Below, piece after piece: positions 43,477 through 53,271 of a stretch of 64,000 bases of DNA. Numbering within the stretch: position 1 is the stretch's first letter; every line of letters begins with the position of its first letter. Source of the DNA: Sphingopyxis sp. H053 (lineage in GTDB: Bacteria; Pseudomonadota; Alphaproteobacteria; Sphingomonadales; Sphingomonadaceae); NCBI RefSeq assembly GCF_001468225.1, contig NZ_LNRU01000007.1:62001-126000 (forward strand), given 5' to 3'. The translations under genes were made by a program, and so were the position numbers. A model generated the notes under the pieces. It searched no databases. It saw nothing but the letters and a program-made list of their open reading frames with translations, and was not told the origin of the DNA.

Positions 43477-44025
43477 CTAGTCGACCGGCCGCCGCAGCTT
43501 GATGCCCGACAGCGAAGCGAGGCCCGCCATGTCCGCGGTCTCGTCGACCGCATCGCTCTCGACCCCGGTCGATCCGAAACCGCCCGCGCCGCGCACGGTC
43601 TCATCAAGCGTCTCGACTTCGGCAAAGGCCGCGCGCTGGACGGGCGCGGGGACGAGCTGCGCAACGCGGTCGCCGCGCTTGATCTCGAAACTCTCGTCGC
43701 CGAGGTTCGCGAGGATCACTTTCACTTCGCCGCGATAGTCGCTGTCGATCGTCCCAGGCGTGTTGAGGCAGGTGACGCCATGTTTGAGCGCGAGGCCCGA
43801 GCGTGGACGCACCTGGACCTCATAACCGGCCGGGATCGCCATTGCGAAGCCGGTCGCGACCGCGTGGCGTGCGCCGGGGCGCAGCGTCAGCGTCTCGGCC
43901 GCGACGACGTCCATTCCCGCCGCGCCATCGCTGGCATAGGCGGGCAGGGGCAGGCCGCCGCCGTTGGGCAGCCGCTGGATGGCGATCTCAATCTCTTTCA
44001 AGGGGTGAATTTTTTTCGAGCTCAT
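43477..44025 (-). CDS. dut: dUTP diphosphatase
   Basis: Homotrimeric dUTPase. All five motifs are visible: [35 protein letters not shown] and GGFGSTG (148-154). 182 residues; a 28-residue acidic/hydrophobic tail follows motif V, which is normally the C-terminus. The start overlaps the coaBC end by 38 bases and its stop is one base from the HesA-like TTG start, so the four genes form one unit. Confidence 0.95.
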   Translation of the reverse strand: MSSKKIHPLKEIEIAIQRLPNGGGLPLPAYASDGAAGMDVVAAETLTLRPGARHAVATGFAMAIPAGYEVQVRPRSGLALKHGVTCLNTPGTIDSDYRGEVKVILANLGDESFEIKRGDRVAQLVPAPVQRAAFAEVETLDETVRGAGGFGSTGVESDAVDETADMAGLASLSGIKLRRPVD

Positions 44026-45328
44026 CGGCGATCTTTTCCATCAATTTGCGGGCGACGGCCTGCTTGGGAAGCCGGTCCCAGCTGTCTACGCCGTCTTTGC
44101 TAACGATATGCACCCGGTTGTTTTCGCCGCCCATCGGGTCGGCCGCGACGTCGTTCGCGACGATCCAGTCGCATCCCTTGCGCGCAAGCTTGGCCTGCGC
44201 ATGTTCGATGACATCGTTGGTTTCGGCGGCAAAACCGATCAACAATTTCGGGCGTTCGGGCGATTTGGCAAGGCCGGCGAGAATGTCGGGGTTTTCGGCC
44301 AGCGCAAGCGGCGGGACCGCGCCGCTACCGTCCTTCTTGATCTTTTGCACCGCAGTGTCGGCGGCGCGCCAGTCGGCGACCGCGGCGACCATGATCGCGG
44401 CATCGACGGGCAGGCCTTGCTGCACTTCGGCGGCCATCTCGACCGCGGTCTCGACATCGACGCGGATCACGCCGGGCGGGGTCGGCAGCGGCACGGGGCC
44501 GGCGATCAGCAGCACCTCGGCGCCGGCTTCCGCGGCGGCGGCGGCAATCGCAAAGCCCTGCTTCCCGCTCGACCGGTTGGCGATGTAGCGTACCGGGTCG
44601 ATCGGTTCGTGCGTTGGCCCCGCGGTGATCAGGATGCGGCGGCCATAGAGCGGGCGGTGATTTTCGTCGGCGAAGTCGGGCTGGCCGTCCATTTCTCCCC
44701 TCCCGCTTGCGGGAGGGGTCGGGGGAGGGCTTGTTGGGTTGGGTGACCGGGACAGACCCTCCCCTAGCCCCTCCCGCAAGCGGGAGGGGGACTGGAGCGC
44801 CGCTTCGATCGCGGCCTTGATCGCCTCCGGCTCGGGCAGGCGGCCCGGGCCATATTCGCCGCACGCCATCTCGCCCTCGTCGGGTTCCATCACGGTCACG
44901 CCATCGCCGCGCAAGGTCGCGATATTGCGGCGCGTTGCGGCGTGCAGCCACATTCGCACGTTCATCGCGGGCGCCGCGAGCACCGGCTTATCGGTCGCGA
45001 GCAGCAATGTCGTCGCGAGGTCGTCGGCGATCCCCGCCGCCATCTTCGCGAGAAGATCGGCGGTGGCGGGCGCGACGACGACCAGATCGGCCTCGCGGCT
45101 GAGCTGGATATGCCCCATCTCGACCTCGTCCTTGAGGTCGAAGAGGTTGGTATAGACCTTGTTCTCGCTCAATGCCGCGAGTGTCAGCGGCGTCACGAAC
45201 TGCTCGCCCGCGCGCGTGATGACGCAGCGCACGACATAGCCCGCCTTGCGCAGCAGGCGGACGAGCTCGATCGATTTATAGGCGGCGATACCGCCGCCGA
45301 TGATCAAAAGAATGCGCGGAGCGGACAT
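43988..45328 (-). CDS. coaBC: Bifunctional phosphopantothenoylcysteine decarboxylase/synthase
   Basis: 446 residues; two CoA-pathway steps. CoaC domain (1-~178) with flavin/substrate motifs [10 protein letters not shown] and APAMNVRMW; CoaB domain (~225-446) with [20 protein letters not shown] and SGKQGFAIA. Between them, residues about 180-212 are encoded by a 97-base palindromic repeat (44695-44791), giving a Ser/Pro/Arg/Gly-rich linker absent from ordinary CoaBC. The frame remains open, so the gene is probably functional. Start chosen at [19 protein letters not shown], the normal N-terminus. Confidence 0.94.
   Translation of the reverse strand: MSAPRILLIIGGGIAAYKSIELVRLLRKAGYVVRCVITRAGEQFVTPLTLAALSENKVYTNLFDLKDEVEMGHIQLSREADLVVVAPATADLLAKMAAGIADDLATTLLLATDKPVLAAPAMNVRMWLHAATRRNIATLRGDGVTVMEPDEGEMACGEYGPGRLPEPEAIKAAIEAALQSPSRLREGLGEGLSRSPNPTSPPPTPPASGRGEMDGQPDFADENHRPLYGRRILITAGPTHEPIDPVRYIANRSSGKQGFAIAAAAAEAGAEVLLIAGPVPLPTPPGVIRVDVETAVEMAAEVQQGLPVDAAIMVAAVADWRAADTAVQKIKKDGSGAVPPLALAENPDILAGLAKSPERPKLLIGFAAETNDVIEHAQAKLARKGCDWIVANDVAADPMGGENNRVHIVSKDGVDSWDRLPKQAVARKLMEKIADELEKNSPLERD
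44695..44791. repeat. Paired palindromic element inside coaBC (CTCCCGC/GCGGGAG family)
   Basis: Arms 44695-44729 and 44757-44791 are inverted copies (CTCCCCTCCCGCTTGCGGGA and mirror). The arm hairpins resemble those at 63450-63611. Unlike the other elements in the window this one is inside a gene, in frame, at the boundary of two enzyme domains. Confidence 0.88.
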
Positions 45329-45437
45329 CAGCGGTGGCAAGCCTGCCGCGAGCGGGCGGCGATCGACTGGGTTTGATTCATCGCCGTCTCCTTCGCGCAT
45401 CAGTTATGCGCTTCCTCGCTTCAGTTCAAGCGGACGC

Positions 45438-46541
45438 CTAAATCGCAGCAGCGGGAATCGCGCGCATCGGCTGTCGCAACGATCGTATTAAAGCGGTCAG
45501 CGCGGCGGGTGCGAAGGCGAGGCCGATGAACAAGGTCGGCGTGACGAGCATCGCCCAATAGAAATTGGCGGGGCGCGCAAAGAGCATCAGCAGCGCCGCA
45601 TAGCCGAGCTGGATCAGCAGCATAGCGAGCCCGAGCCGCGAGCGCCATGCCGCCCAGCCGAGCAGCGCGAGCGGCACGAGCAGCGCGCCGACCCATCCCG
45701 CGAAAAAACGCAGCAGCGACGATGCTTGGACGAACGACAGATAGGCGATCCAGCCGCCTTGTCCGTTCCAGCCCTGGCTCGCGGCGTCGGCGGGGGTCGT
45801 CACCGCCGCCAGCGCCGCGATATGCGCCGCGAGGCCCGCCGCGAAGCATAGCCCGACTGCCAGCCAGCCCGCTGCGGCGCGCCAGTCGCGATCGATCAGC
45901 GCGAAAAGCCCGAACAGCATCGCTACGGGAAGTATCGTCTCGCGGATCGCGAGCGCTGCGGCGACGATCGCCATGGTCCACCACGGACGGGCGGGGCGAT
46001 AGAGCGCAAGCGCGAGCGCGAGGAGCACGCCCGCCGCGGCTTCGTGGATGAACAGCCACTCGCGCGCGGCGAGCTGCGTCAGGTTCGCCGCGACGAACAA
46101 CGCGCCGATCGCGGCGTAGCGGGGGAGCGCGGGCTCGGTGCGCAGCCGCCGGTACCAGGCCAGGATCGCCGCGCCGCCGATGATCACGAAGAGGAGCATC
46201 GCCTTCCGTTCGCCCAGCGCGGCGACGATATAGGCCAGCACCGGCAAACGGACCGTCACAAAGGGGCGCAGCGGATAATCGCCGGCGCGGTGTTCGGCGG
46301 CGGCCGCGGCGTAATAGGCTTCGCCCGCATCGACCCGCGCCGAGATGCGCGCGTAGAGCGCATGGTCGCCGATGAGGCCGTCGAATTGCGCCGACGTGGG
46401 CTTTGCGACCGCGACATGATCGCGGCCGACGCCGCCCGCCGCGCCCCAGACCATCAGCAGCGCCAGCAGGCCCAGAACCGCCGCCGCGACGGGGCGCGAA
46501 ACCCCGGCGAAGCGGTTCCAGACCGGCGCGCTCGCCATCAT
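45438..46541 (-). CDS. Polytopic membrane protein, possible glycosyltransferase-C-like
   Basis: 367 residues with about nine to eleven hydrophobic segments and a large N-terminal periplasmic loop (HALYARISARVDAGEAYY). The arrangement resembles GT-C / DUF2029-type lipid-linked sugar transferases, but no diagnostic acidic motif is clear. The start at 46541 overlaps the stop of the glycosyltransferase-GtrA gene as ATGA, suggesting a shared role in a polyprenol-linked sugar pathway. Function unproven. Confidence 0.8.
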   Translation of the reverse strand: MMASAPVWNRFAGVSRPVAAAVLGLLALLMVWGAAGGVGRDHVAVAKPTSAQFDGLIGDHALYARISARVDAGEAYYAAAAAEHRAGDYPLRPFVTVRLPVLAYIVAALGERKAMLLFVIIGGAAILAWYRRLRTEPALPRYAAIGALFVAANLTQLAAREWLFIHEAAAGVLLALALALYRPARPWWTMAIVAAALAIRETILPVAMLFGLFALIDRDWRAAAGWLAVGLCFAAGLAAHIAALAAVTTPADAASQGWNGQGGWIAYLSFVQASSLLRFFAGWVGALLVPLALLGWAAWRSRLGLAMLLIQLGYAALLMLFARPANFYWAMLVTPTLFIGLAFAPAALTALIRSLRQPMRAIPAAAI

Positions 46542-47662
46542 TTGCGCCACGTCAGCGCCGACGACATCGCGAAGTTCCAGATCGCACCGACCAGCACGCC
46601 CGCAACCCCCGCCACCCACCAGCGCTCGTCATGCCCGGCCATCCAGGTGCCGATGCCGATATTGGCGACCGCGCCGAGCGCCGAAATCGCATAGAAGCTG
46701 GCAAGGCCGCCGACCAGGCGCCAGCCCTTCAGCTTGCGGTCGGCGTAGGTGAAGCTGTTGTTGAGGAAGAAGTTGAACGCGATAGCGGTGATCACGGCGC
46801 TGGTCTGCGCGGTGACAAAGGCGCTGCCGGTGCCGAGGATCGTGCGCAGGACGGCGAGGTGGACGAACACGCCGAGCCCGCCGACCATCAGGAATTTGAG
46901 CAGGCGGACGGGGACGAAGCGGCCGATCGTCTTGTCGGCGATCAGCTCGGCATATTCGGCGATCACGCGCGCGCCGATCTTGCTCTCGCCCGCCTCGCGG
47001 GTGCGGAATTGATAGGGGATTTCGGCGACCTTCAGCGGCGCCGGGCTCGACGCCAATATGTCGATCAATATCTTGAACCCGATCGCCGAGAGGCGCGGCA
47101 GCGCGCGTTCGAAGGCATCGCGGCGAACCGCGAAGAATCCGCTCATCGGATCGGACACATCGGTGCCGAGCGCGATCTGTCCGGCGCGCGTCGCGAGGCG
47201 GCTCATCCGCGCGCGGTCCTGGTCCCATTCGCCGATCCCGCCGCCCGCGACATAGCGCGTGCCCACCGCGATATCGGCTCCGCCCGCGATCGCGTCGATC
47301 AGCCGTGGCAGCGCGTCCTCGCTATGCTGGAGGTCGCCGTCCATCACCGCGACCACGGGCGCGGCGGTCGCCAATATGCCCTCGACCACCGCCGACGACA
47401 GGCCGCGGCGGCCGACGCGCTGGACGATGCGCACATGCCGCGATCCGCGGCCGATGCGGCGCACCAGTTCGCTCGTCCCGTCGGGCGAATTATCGTCGAC
47501 GAAGACGACTTCCCAGCCGCGCCCCGCGAGCACGACCGAGAGTTTTTCGATCAGTTTTTCGACATTGGCGGCTTCGTTGAGCGTCGGCACCACGACCGCC
47601 ACCTCGAGAGGCAGGGTGTCGACCGGCAGGATCTTGTCGGCAATCAGGATGTCGTGGCGCAT
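46538..47662 (-). CDS. Family-2 glycosyltransferase fused to GtrA-like domain
   Basis: 374 residues from MRHDILIADK (GAGGTTTC upstream; an ATG nine codons earlier is possible). GT2 domain with VAVVVPTLNEAANV, VFVDDNSPDG and VMDGDLQHSED, as in polyprenol-phosphate mannose/glucose synthases. Then about four membrane helices of the GtrA family (LLKFLMVGGLGVFVHLAVL). Likely transfers a sugar to a polyprenyl phosphate for export; coupled to the following membrane protein. Confidence 0.9.
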   Translation of the reverse strand: MRHDILIADKILPVDTLPLEVAVVVPTLNEAANVEKLIEKLSVVLAGRGWEVVFVDDNSPDGTSELVRRIGRGSRHVRIVQRVGRRGLSSAVVEGILATAAPVVAVMDGDLQHSEDALPRLIDAIAGGADIAVGTRYVAGGGIGEWDQDRARMSRLATRAGQIALGTDVSDPMSGFFAVRRDAFERALPRLSAIGFKILIDILASSPAPLKVAEIPYQFRTREAGESKIGARVIAEYAELIADKTIGRFVPVRLLKFLMVGGLGVFVHLAVLRTILGTGSAFVTAQTSAVITAIAFNFFLNNSFTYADRKLKGWRLVGGLASFYAISALGAVANIGIGTWMAGHDERWWVAGVAGVLVGAIWNFAMSSALTWRK

Positions 47663-47771
47663 GAAACCTCGGTTCTGTCCGGATTTCACGTCCGGGTTGG
47701 TCGAGGTCCACGCTTAACGATTTAAGGTAAATGTCCGGTAACCAGCTAATTCCCGGCCCGATGAACGAGGG

Positions 47772-49325
47772 TCAGCCCAGCCAGTTCAGGATGCCGGCGC
47801 CCGCCGCGGCGCCCGCGAGCGCGGTCAGCGCATAGCGCCACCAGCGCTTTTTCTCGCCCACGTCCCACATCAGCGCGATGTCGGGCAGCGGCGGGGCGGG
47901 CGGCGCGGCGCCTTTCTTCGGCAATTGCGCGTCGAGGCGGCGGATGATGTCGGGGATCAGCGCCAGCGTCTTGCCCTGTTCGCGCAAACCGTCGGCGAGC
48001 GCGGCCTCGGGGCCGAGTTCGTCGCGGATCCATTCGCTGACGAAGGGCCCCGACACGTCCCACATGTTAATCTTCGGATTGAGCATCGTCGCGACGCCCT
48101 CGACCATCACCATCGTCTTCTGGAGGAGGAGGAGATGCGGCTGCGTCTGCATGTCGAAATCGCGCGTGATCGCGAACAGCCCGTCGAGCATCTGCCCGAC
48201 GCTCAGCTCGCTCACCGGCTTGCCGCGCATGGGCTCGCCGACCGCGCGGAGCGCCGTCGCGAACTCCTCGACATTATGATAGTCGGGCACATATTGCGCT
48301 TCGAAATGGATTTCGGCGACGCGGCGGTAATTGCCCGTGGTCAGGCCATAGAGGATCTCGGCGAGCCAGTAGCGCGCCTGCCGGTTGATCCGCCCCATGA
48401 TGCCAAAGTCCACCGCGGCGATCGTGCCGTCGGCTTTCACGAACAAATTGCCCTGGTGCATATCGGCGTGAAAGAAACCCTCGGCGATCGCCTGGCGCAA
48501 GAAGGCGTTGACGAGGTTCGCCGACAGCGCCTCCATGTCGTGCCCCGCGGCAATCAGCTGCTCGCGGTGCGAAATCTTGATGCCGTCGATCCAGTCGAGC
48601 GTCATCACGCGGCTCGCGGTGCGGTCCCAGTCGATCGCGGGGACCTGATAAGTCGGCACCCCGACCATCGCGTCGGCGAGTTCGGACGCCGAGGCGGCCT
48701 CGCGGCGCAGGTCGAGCTCGCGCAAGGTCCAGCGGCGGAAATTGGCGATCACTTCGCGCGGGCGCAACCGCGTCGCTTCGCCCCCGAGCGCCTCGAGATG
48801 CGCCGCCGCCCATTCATAGGTGTCGATGTCGCGCGCGAACTGCTTGTCGATGCCGGGGCGGCGGACTTTCACCGCGACCTTGCGGCCGTCGGTCGTGACC
48901 GCGCGGTGGACCTGCGCGATCGAGGCCGAGCCGACGGGTTCGGGATCGAATTCGCTGTAGAGGCTTTCGAGCGGCGTTTCGAAGACCGCCTCGATTTCCT
49001 GCTTGATGCGGTCGAAATCGACGGGCGCGAGTGCGTCCTGCAGGCTCAGCAAATTGCGCGCCGCTTCTTCGCCGACAAGGTCGGGACGCGTCGCAAGCGT
49101 CTGGCCGAGTTTCACCGCGGCGGGGCCGATCGCCTGAAATGCGGTGGCATAATCAGGGATTTTCGGCTGGATCGTGCCCAGCCGTGCAATCCGGCACAGA
49201 CGCTTCACCCCCGCCGGCGTTTCGGGCGCAGCTTCGATCCCGCGCAGCGCACCGTGGCGCGCGAGGATGCGGCCCCATTTCAGCAGGCGCAATATGTGGA
49301 TGACGGGACGGGTCAAGCTTTCCAC
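47772..49325 (-). CDS. ubiB: UbiB-family atypical kinase (ubiquinone biosynthesis)
   Basis: 517 residues. ADCK/ABC1 kinase-like fold with the KxGQ motif AAVKLGQTLATRPDLVG, SIAQVHRAVTTDGRKVAVKV, the catalytic-loop-like HADMHQGNLF and DFGIMGRI. C-terminal membrane helices (WWRYALTALAGAAAGAGILN) anchor it in the inner membrane. Its start overlaps the end of ubiE by 13 bases. Confidence 0.95.
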   Translation of the reverse strand: MESLTRPVIHILRLLKWGRILARHGALRGIEAAPETPAGVKRLCRIARLGTIQPKIPDYATAFQAIGPAAVKLGQTLATRPDLVGEEAARNLLSLQDALAPVDFDRIKQEIEAVFETPLESLYSEFDPEPVGSASIAQVHRAVTTDGRKVAVKVRRPGIDKQFARDIDTYEWAAAHLEALGGEATRLRPREVIANFRRWTLRELDLRREAASASELADAMVGVPTYQVPAIDWDRTASRVMTLDWIDGIKISHREQLIAAGHDMEALSANLVNAFLRQAIAEGFFHADMHQGNLFVKADGTIAAVDFGIMGRINRQARYWLAEILYGLTTGNYRRVAEIHFEAQYVPDYHNVEEFATALRAVGEPMRGKPVSELSVGQMLDGLFAITRDFDMQTQPHLLLLQKTMVMVEGVATMLNPKINMWDVSGPFVSEWIRDELGPEAALADGLREQGKTLALIPDIIRRLDAQLPKKGAAPPAPPLPDIALMWDVGEKKRWWRYALTALAGAAAGAGILNWLG

Positions 49326-50050
49326 CCGCTGTGGATCGCGACGAGGCCGCCGAGGATCGGCTCGACCTTCACCGCGGTGAAGCCGGCGTCGCGGATCATC
49401 TGCGCAAATTTGGGCATCGGCGGGAAGCGGCGGATCGATTCGATCAGATAGCGATAGCTGTCCTCGTCGTCGGCGATCAGCTTGCCGAGCTTGGGGACGA
49501 GGTGGTGCGAATAGGCGTCATAGGCCTGCGCGAAGCCCGGCCATTCGTTCGTCGAAAATTCGAGGCAGAAGAAACGCCCGCCATAGCGCAGCACGCGGTG
49601 CGCTTCCCTGAGCGCCGCCGGGATGTCGGTGACGTTGCGGATGCCGAAGGCGATCGTATAGGCGTCGAAAAACTGGTCGGGGAACGACAGTTTCTCAGCA
49701 TTCTGTTCGGACCAGACGAGGCTGTCGATACCGCGTTCGGCCGCGCGTTCGACGCCGACGCCGAGCATGTCGGGGTTGATATCGGCGACGGTGATGCTCG
49801 CGCCGAACCGTTCCATGCGAAAGGCGATGTCGCCGGTGCCGCCCGCCATGTCGAGGATCGTCTCGCCCTCGCGCGGCTTCACGCGGCGCACGAAGCGGTC
49901 TTTCCACAGGCGGTGCATGCCGCCCGACATCGCGTCGTTCATGATGTCGTACTTGCGCGCGACGCGGCTGAACACTTCGCCGACCATCGCGGTCTTCTCG
50001 CCCGCGGGAACCTGTTCATAACCGAAGCTGACGGTGTCGGGAGTGGCCAT
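49313..50050 (-). CDS. ubiE: Demethylubiquinone/demethylmenaquinone methyltransferase
   Basis: 245 residues, C-methylation in ubiquinone synthesis. Signature YDIMNDAMSGGMHRLWKD, SAM loop ILDMAGGTGDIAFR, and RVLRYGGRFFCLEFS. Start at MATPDTVSFGYEQV chosen over an upstream in-frame codon because it gives the conserved N-terminus. First gene of ubiE-ubiB, divergent from mutM across about 90 bases. Confidence 0.96.
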   Translation of the reverse strand: MATPDTVSFGYEQVPAGEKTAMVGEVFSRVARKYDIMNDAMSGGMHRLWKDRFVRRVKPREGETILDMAGGTGDIAFRMERFGASITVADINPDMLGVGVERAAERGIDSLVWSEQNAEKLSFPDQFFDAYTIAFGIRNVTDIPAALREAHRVLRYGGRFFCLEFSTNEWPGFAQAYDAYSHHLVPKLGKLIADDEDSYRYLIESIRRFPPMPKFAQMIRDAGFTAVKVEPILGGLVAIHSGWKA

Positions 50051-50143
50051 GGAGTGCGCGCCTTTGCGGGGAGATGGTGTGTTGCGTCGGCCTTTAGCCG
50101 GGCCTTGCCGTGCAGGCAAATGGCGCGTAGCCCGATGCGCGAT

Positions 50144-50953
50144 ATGCCCGAATTGCCCGAAGTCGAAACCACCGTTCGCGGCCTTGCGCCCTTCCTCGAA
50201 GGCCAGCGGCTGACGGCGGTCACCACCTTTCGCCCCGATCTGCGCCGGCCCTTTCCCGCCGACCTTGCGCAGCGGCTGACCGGTGCGACGGTCACGGGCC
50301 TGTCACGCCGTGCCAAATATGGTGTCATCTCGACCGACCGCGACGATCATATGATCTTCCATCTCGGCATGTCGGGGCGCTGGCGGACCGAGGGCGGCGA
50401 GGCGGGCAAGCACGATCATCTGCTGCTCGAAACCGCGGGACACCGGCTGTTCCTCCACGATCCGCGGCGCTTCGGGTCGGTCGACCTCGTCAGCGGCGAT
50501 CCGCTGACGCTGTTCCCGGCGTTCGTGACGCTGGGTCCCGAACCCTTGTCCGAAGCCTTCGACGCAGCCTATCTCGCGAAGGCGCTTGCCGCGCGCCGCG
50601 CGCCGATCAAGGCGATGCTGCTCGACCAGACGCTCGTCGCGGGGCTCGGTAATATCTATGTGTGCGAAGCGCTCAACATGGCGCGCATCGCGCCGACGAA
50701 GCCCGCAGCCGATGTGTCCAGGGCGAAGCTCGCGGCATTGGTGCCCGCGATCAAGGAGGTGCTGATCGCGGCGATCGCGGCGGGCGGCTCGACCTTGCGC
50801 GATTTCCTCAGCCCCGAGGGCGATCTCGGCTATTTCGCCAAGGACTGGCGCGTCTATGGCCGCGAGGGCGAGGCTTGCGAATGCGGCGGAACGATCGCGC
50901 GGATCGTCCAGAGCGGGCGCTCGACCTTCTTTTGTCCGAAATGCCAGCGGTAA
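50144..50953 (+). CDS. mutM: Formamidopyrimidine-DNA glycosylase (Fpg)
   Basis: Repairs 8-oxoguanine. 269 residues. The start is fixed by chemistry: MPELPEVET, where Pro2 becomes the N-terminal nucleophile and Glu3 is catalytic; an upstream ATG at 50135 would bury the proline. Helix-two-turn-helix region QTLVAGLGNIYVCEAL, C-terminal zinc finger CECGGTIARIVQSGR...FFCPKC. Gene order mutM-rpsT-dnaA is common in alphaproteobacteria. Confidence 0.97.
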   Translation: MPELPEVETTVRGLAPFLEGQRLTAVTTFRPDLRRPFPADLAQRLTGATVTGLSRRAKYGVISTDRDDHMIFHLGMSGRWRTEGGEAGKHDHLLLETAGHRLFLHDPRRFGSVDLVSGDPLTLFPAFVTLGPEPLSEAFDAAYLAKALAARRAPIKAMLLDQTLVAGLGNIYVCEALNMARIAPTKPAADVSRAKLAALVPAIKEVLIAAIAAGGSTLRDFLSPEGDLGYFAKDWRVYGREGEACECGGTIARIVQSGRSTFFCPKCQR

Positions 50954-50978
50954 TGCGTGTGCTTTCCCGCAATAGGCA

Positions 50979-51007
50979 TTGACCAAAAGGGCCAAGCTGG
51001 CTATGCG
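50979..51007 (+). promoter_or_regulatory. Probable rpsT promoter
   Basis: TTGACC (50979-50984), a 17-base spacer, then TATGCG (51002-51007), about 130 bases before the rpsT start. Good match in sequence and spacing to a housekeeping promoter. Confidence 0.55.
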
Positions 51008-51140
51008 CGCACCCTTCGAGCAGGGTCCGGGTTACCGGAACCGGCCGTATCCGGACATTGATTCGCCTGTTTGCGCGATTCGGCTGCTCCGGTGACGCTG
51101 CGCTCCGACTGACTTAGACCGTTTGGAAACCGAGGAATTT

Positions 51141-51404
51141 ATGGCCAATACGCCGCAGGCAAAAAAGCGCATCCGCCGCAACACCGCGCGCACCGTCGTG
51201 AACAAGAATCGCGTTTCGCGCATCCGCACGCTGGTGAAGAAGGTCGAAAACGCCGTCGCCGCCGGCGATAAGGACGCGGCCGCGACCGCACTCAAGGCGG
51301 CGCAGCCTGAAATGGCGCGCGGCGTTGCCAAGGGTGTGCTCCACAAGAACACCGTGGCACGCAAGTTCTCGCGCCTGACCAAGAGCGTGAACGCGATCGC
51401 CTGA
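51141..51404 (+). CDS. rpsT: 30S ribosomal protein S20
   Basis: 87 residues, Lys/Ala/Arg-rich: [29 protein letters not shown] lies just before the ATG. Own promoter upstream and intrinsic terminator downstream, so it is expressed independently of dnaA. Confidence 0.97.
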   Translation: MANTPQAKKRIRRNTARTVVNKNRVSRIRTLVKKVENAVAAGDKDAAATALKAAQPEMARGVAKGVLHKNTVARKFSRLTKSVNAIA

Positions 51405-51430
51405 TTCGCTTCGTCCCGAAAGGGAACAAA

Positions 51431-51467
51431 AAGGACCCGCTGGCTTCATGCCCGCGGGTCCTTTTTT
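51431..51467 (+). terminator. Rho-independent terminator after rpsT
   Basis: Perfect 9-bp stem AGGACCCGC (51432-51440) / GCGGGTCCT (51454-51462) with a 13-base loop, followed by a run of T. It begins 27 bases after the rpsT stop. Confidence 0.9.
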
Positions 51468-51556
51468 GCGTCGGATATTGTGACAGCGCGATGGCAATAG
51501 TGTTGCAGCGCGGTAAGTGACGGATTTACGGCGATTCGTTGTTTGGTCACCGGAAT

Positions 51557-51594
51557 GTCATATTTAAACTGTTGAAAAACAGTCATAAAATGAC
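51557..51594. repeat. A+T-rich interrupted palindrome upstream of dnaA
   Basis: Outer arms GTCAT/ATGAC (51557-51561, 51590-51594) and inner hairpin ACTGTT-GAAA-AACAGT (51568-51583) are nested. Its low GC contrasts sharply with neighbours. Could be a regulator site for dnaA or part of a melting region. Confidence 0.5.
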
Positions 51595-51906
51595 GTTCTG
51601 GCGCGATTCCGGCCCCCCTAGTGAGTCAAGATTTTTATTTCAGTATTTTTACACGGCCAGACCTTGATCGACTCGGCGCGGCCTGACTAGACAGGGTGCG
51701 TCGTCGGCCTTCGCCGGTGGCCGCCACATCGACATGATTCGCATCTTCTCGGGCTATCTGCCCCGGATAGTATGCCTGCGTCCTGCGCAGGCGACGAATC
51801 GGCGCGTGGTCGGCCGCCCGATCGTGCGGCGCGCGGGGACCTGAGGGGGCGGCACGGCGTGATAGAAAGCAGCAATCGGCATGGATATGACGCAAAGGGC
51901 GGAGCA

Positions 51907-53271
51907 ATGAGCGGTGATGCCGCGACGCTCTGGCCGCGCGTGGCCGAAGGGCTGCGCCGCGACCTTGGCGTGCGTACCTTCGATCATTGGCTGAAGCCCG
52001 TGCGTTTTGCCGACTATTGCACGCTGTCGGGCGTGGTGACGCTCGAAACCGTCAGCCGCTTTTCGGCGAACTGGATCAACGAGCGTTTCGGTGACCGGCT
52101 CGAACTCGCATGGCGCCAACAGCTGCCCGCAGTGCGCGGCGTCACGGTGCGCGGCGGCGCTGCCGCCGACGATCGCGCCACGGTGCTCGCAGCCTCGCCG
52201 TTGCCGAGCTTTGACGCGCCGCCGCCGACACCCGCCGCCAATCCCGCGCTGCTGGGCTTCGACCCGCGCCTGTCGTTCGACCGCTTCGTCGTCGCGCGCA
52301 GCAACATCCTCGCCGCCAACGCCGCGCGCCGCATGGCGATGGTCGAGACACCGCAGTTCAACCCGCTCTATCTCTGCTCGGGCACCGGGCAGGGCAAGAC
52401 GCATCTCCTGCAGGCGATGGCGCAGGATTATGCCACGGCGCACCCGACCGCGAACATCATCCTGATGTCGGCGGAAAAATTCATGCTCGAATTCGTCGGC
52501 GCGATGCGCGGCGGCGACATGATGGCGTTCAAGGCGCGGCTGCGCGCCGCCGACCTGCTGCTGCTCGACGATCTGCAGTTCGTGATCGGCAAGAATTCGA
52601 CACAGGAAGAACTGCTCCACACGATCGACGACCTGATGACCGCGGGCAAACGCCTCGTCGTCACCGCCGACCGTCCGCCGGCGATGCTCGACGGGGTCGA
52701 GGCACGCCTGCTGTCGCGCCTGTCGGGCGGGCTGGTCGCCGATATCGAGGCGCCCGAGGATGATCTTCGTGAACGCATCATCCGCCAGCGGCTGACCGCG
52801 ATGCCGATGGTCGATGTTCCCGACAATGTCGTCGCCTATCTGGTCAAGCATTTCACACGCAACATCCGCGAACTCGAAGGTGCGCTCAACAAGCTGCTCG
52901 CTTACGCCGCGCTCACCGGCACGACGGTCGATATCGCGCTCGCCGAAGACCGGCTCGCCGAAAATGTCCGCACCGCGCGCCCGCGGATCACGATCGACGA
53001 GATCCAGCGTGCGGTCTGCGCGCACTACCGGCTCGACAAGTCCGAAATGTCGTCGAAGCGTCGCGTTCGCGCGGTCGCGCGCCCGCGCCAGGTCGCGATG
53101 TATCTCGCGAAGGAACTCACCCCGCGTTCGTACCCCGAAATCGGGCGCCGCTTCGGCGGGCGCGACCATTCGACGGTGATCCATGCGGTACGCACGGTCG
53201 AGGCACTGCGCGTCGCCGACAGCGAGCTCGACGCCGAGATCGCGGCGATCCGGCGCAGTCTCAACAGCTGA
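51907..53271 (+). CDS. dnaA: Chromosomal replication initiator protein DnaA
   Basis: 454 residues. Domain I about 1-80, a short Pro/Ala linker, AAA+ domain with Walker A GTGQGKTH and Walker B LLLLDDLQ, and domain IV with the DnaA-box reader [13 protein letters not shown]. Start chosen at [15 protein letters not shown] with GGAGCA upstream. Binds DnaA boxes to open oriC and regulates its own gene; candidate boxes begin at its stop codon. Confidence 0.97.
   Translation: MSGDAATLWPRVAEGLRRDLGVRTFDHWLKPVRFADYCTLSGVVTLETVSRFSANWINERFGDRLELAWRQQLPAVRGVTVRGGAAADDRATVLAASPLPSFDAPPPTPAANPALLGFDPRLSFDRFVVARSNILAANAARRMAMVETPQFNPLYLCSGTGQGKTHLLQAMAQDYATAHPTANIILMSAEKFMLEFVGAMRGGDMMAFKARLRAADLLLLDDLQFVIGKNSTQEELLHTIDDLMTAGKRLVVTADRPPAMLDGVEARLLSRLSGGLVADIEAPEDDLRERIIRQRLTAMPMVDVPDNVVAYLVKHFTRNIRELEGALNKLLAYAALTGTTVDIALAEDRLAENVRTARPRITIDEIQRAVCAHYRLDKSEMSSKRRVRAVARPRQVAMYLAKELTPRSYPEIGRRFGGRDHSTVIHAVRTVEALRVADSELDAEIAAIRRSLNS

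Larger units (their letters stand above)
51405..51906. other. rpsT-dnaA intergenic region (about 500 bases)
   Basis: Holds the rpsT terminator, then an unusually A+T-rich stretch for this genome (about 51530-51660) with an interrupted palindrome, then GC-rich sequence leading to dnaA. It should contain the dnaA promoter. I see no gene, and no consensus DnaA box (TTATCCACA) on either strand. Confidence 0.6.
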
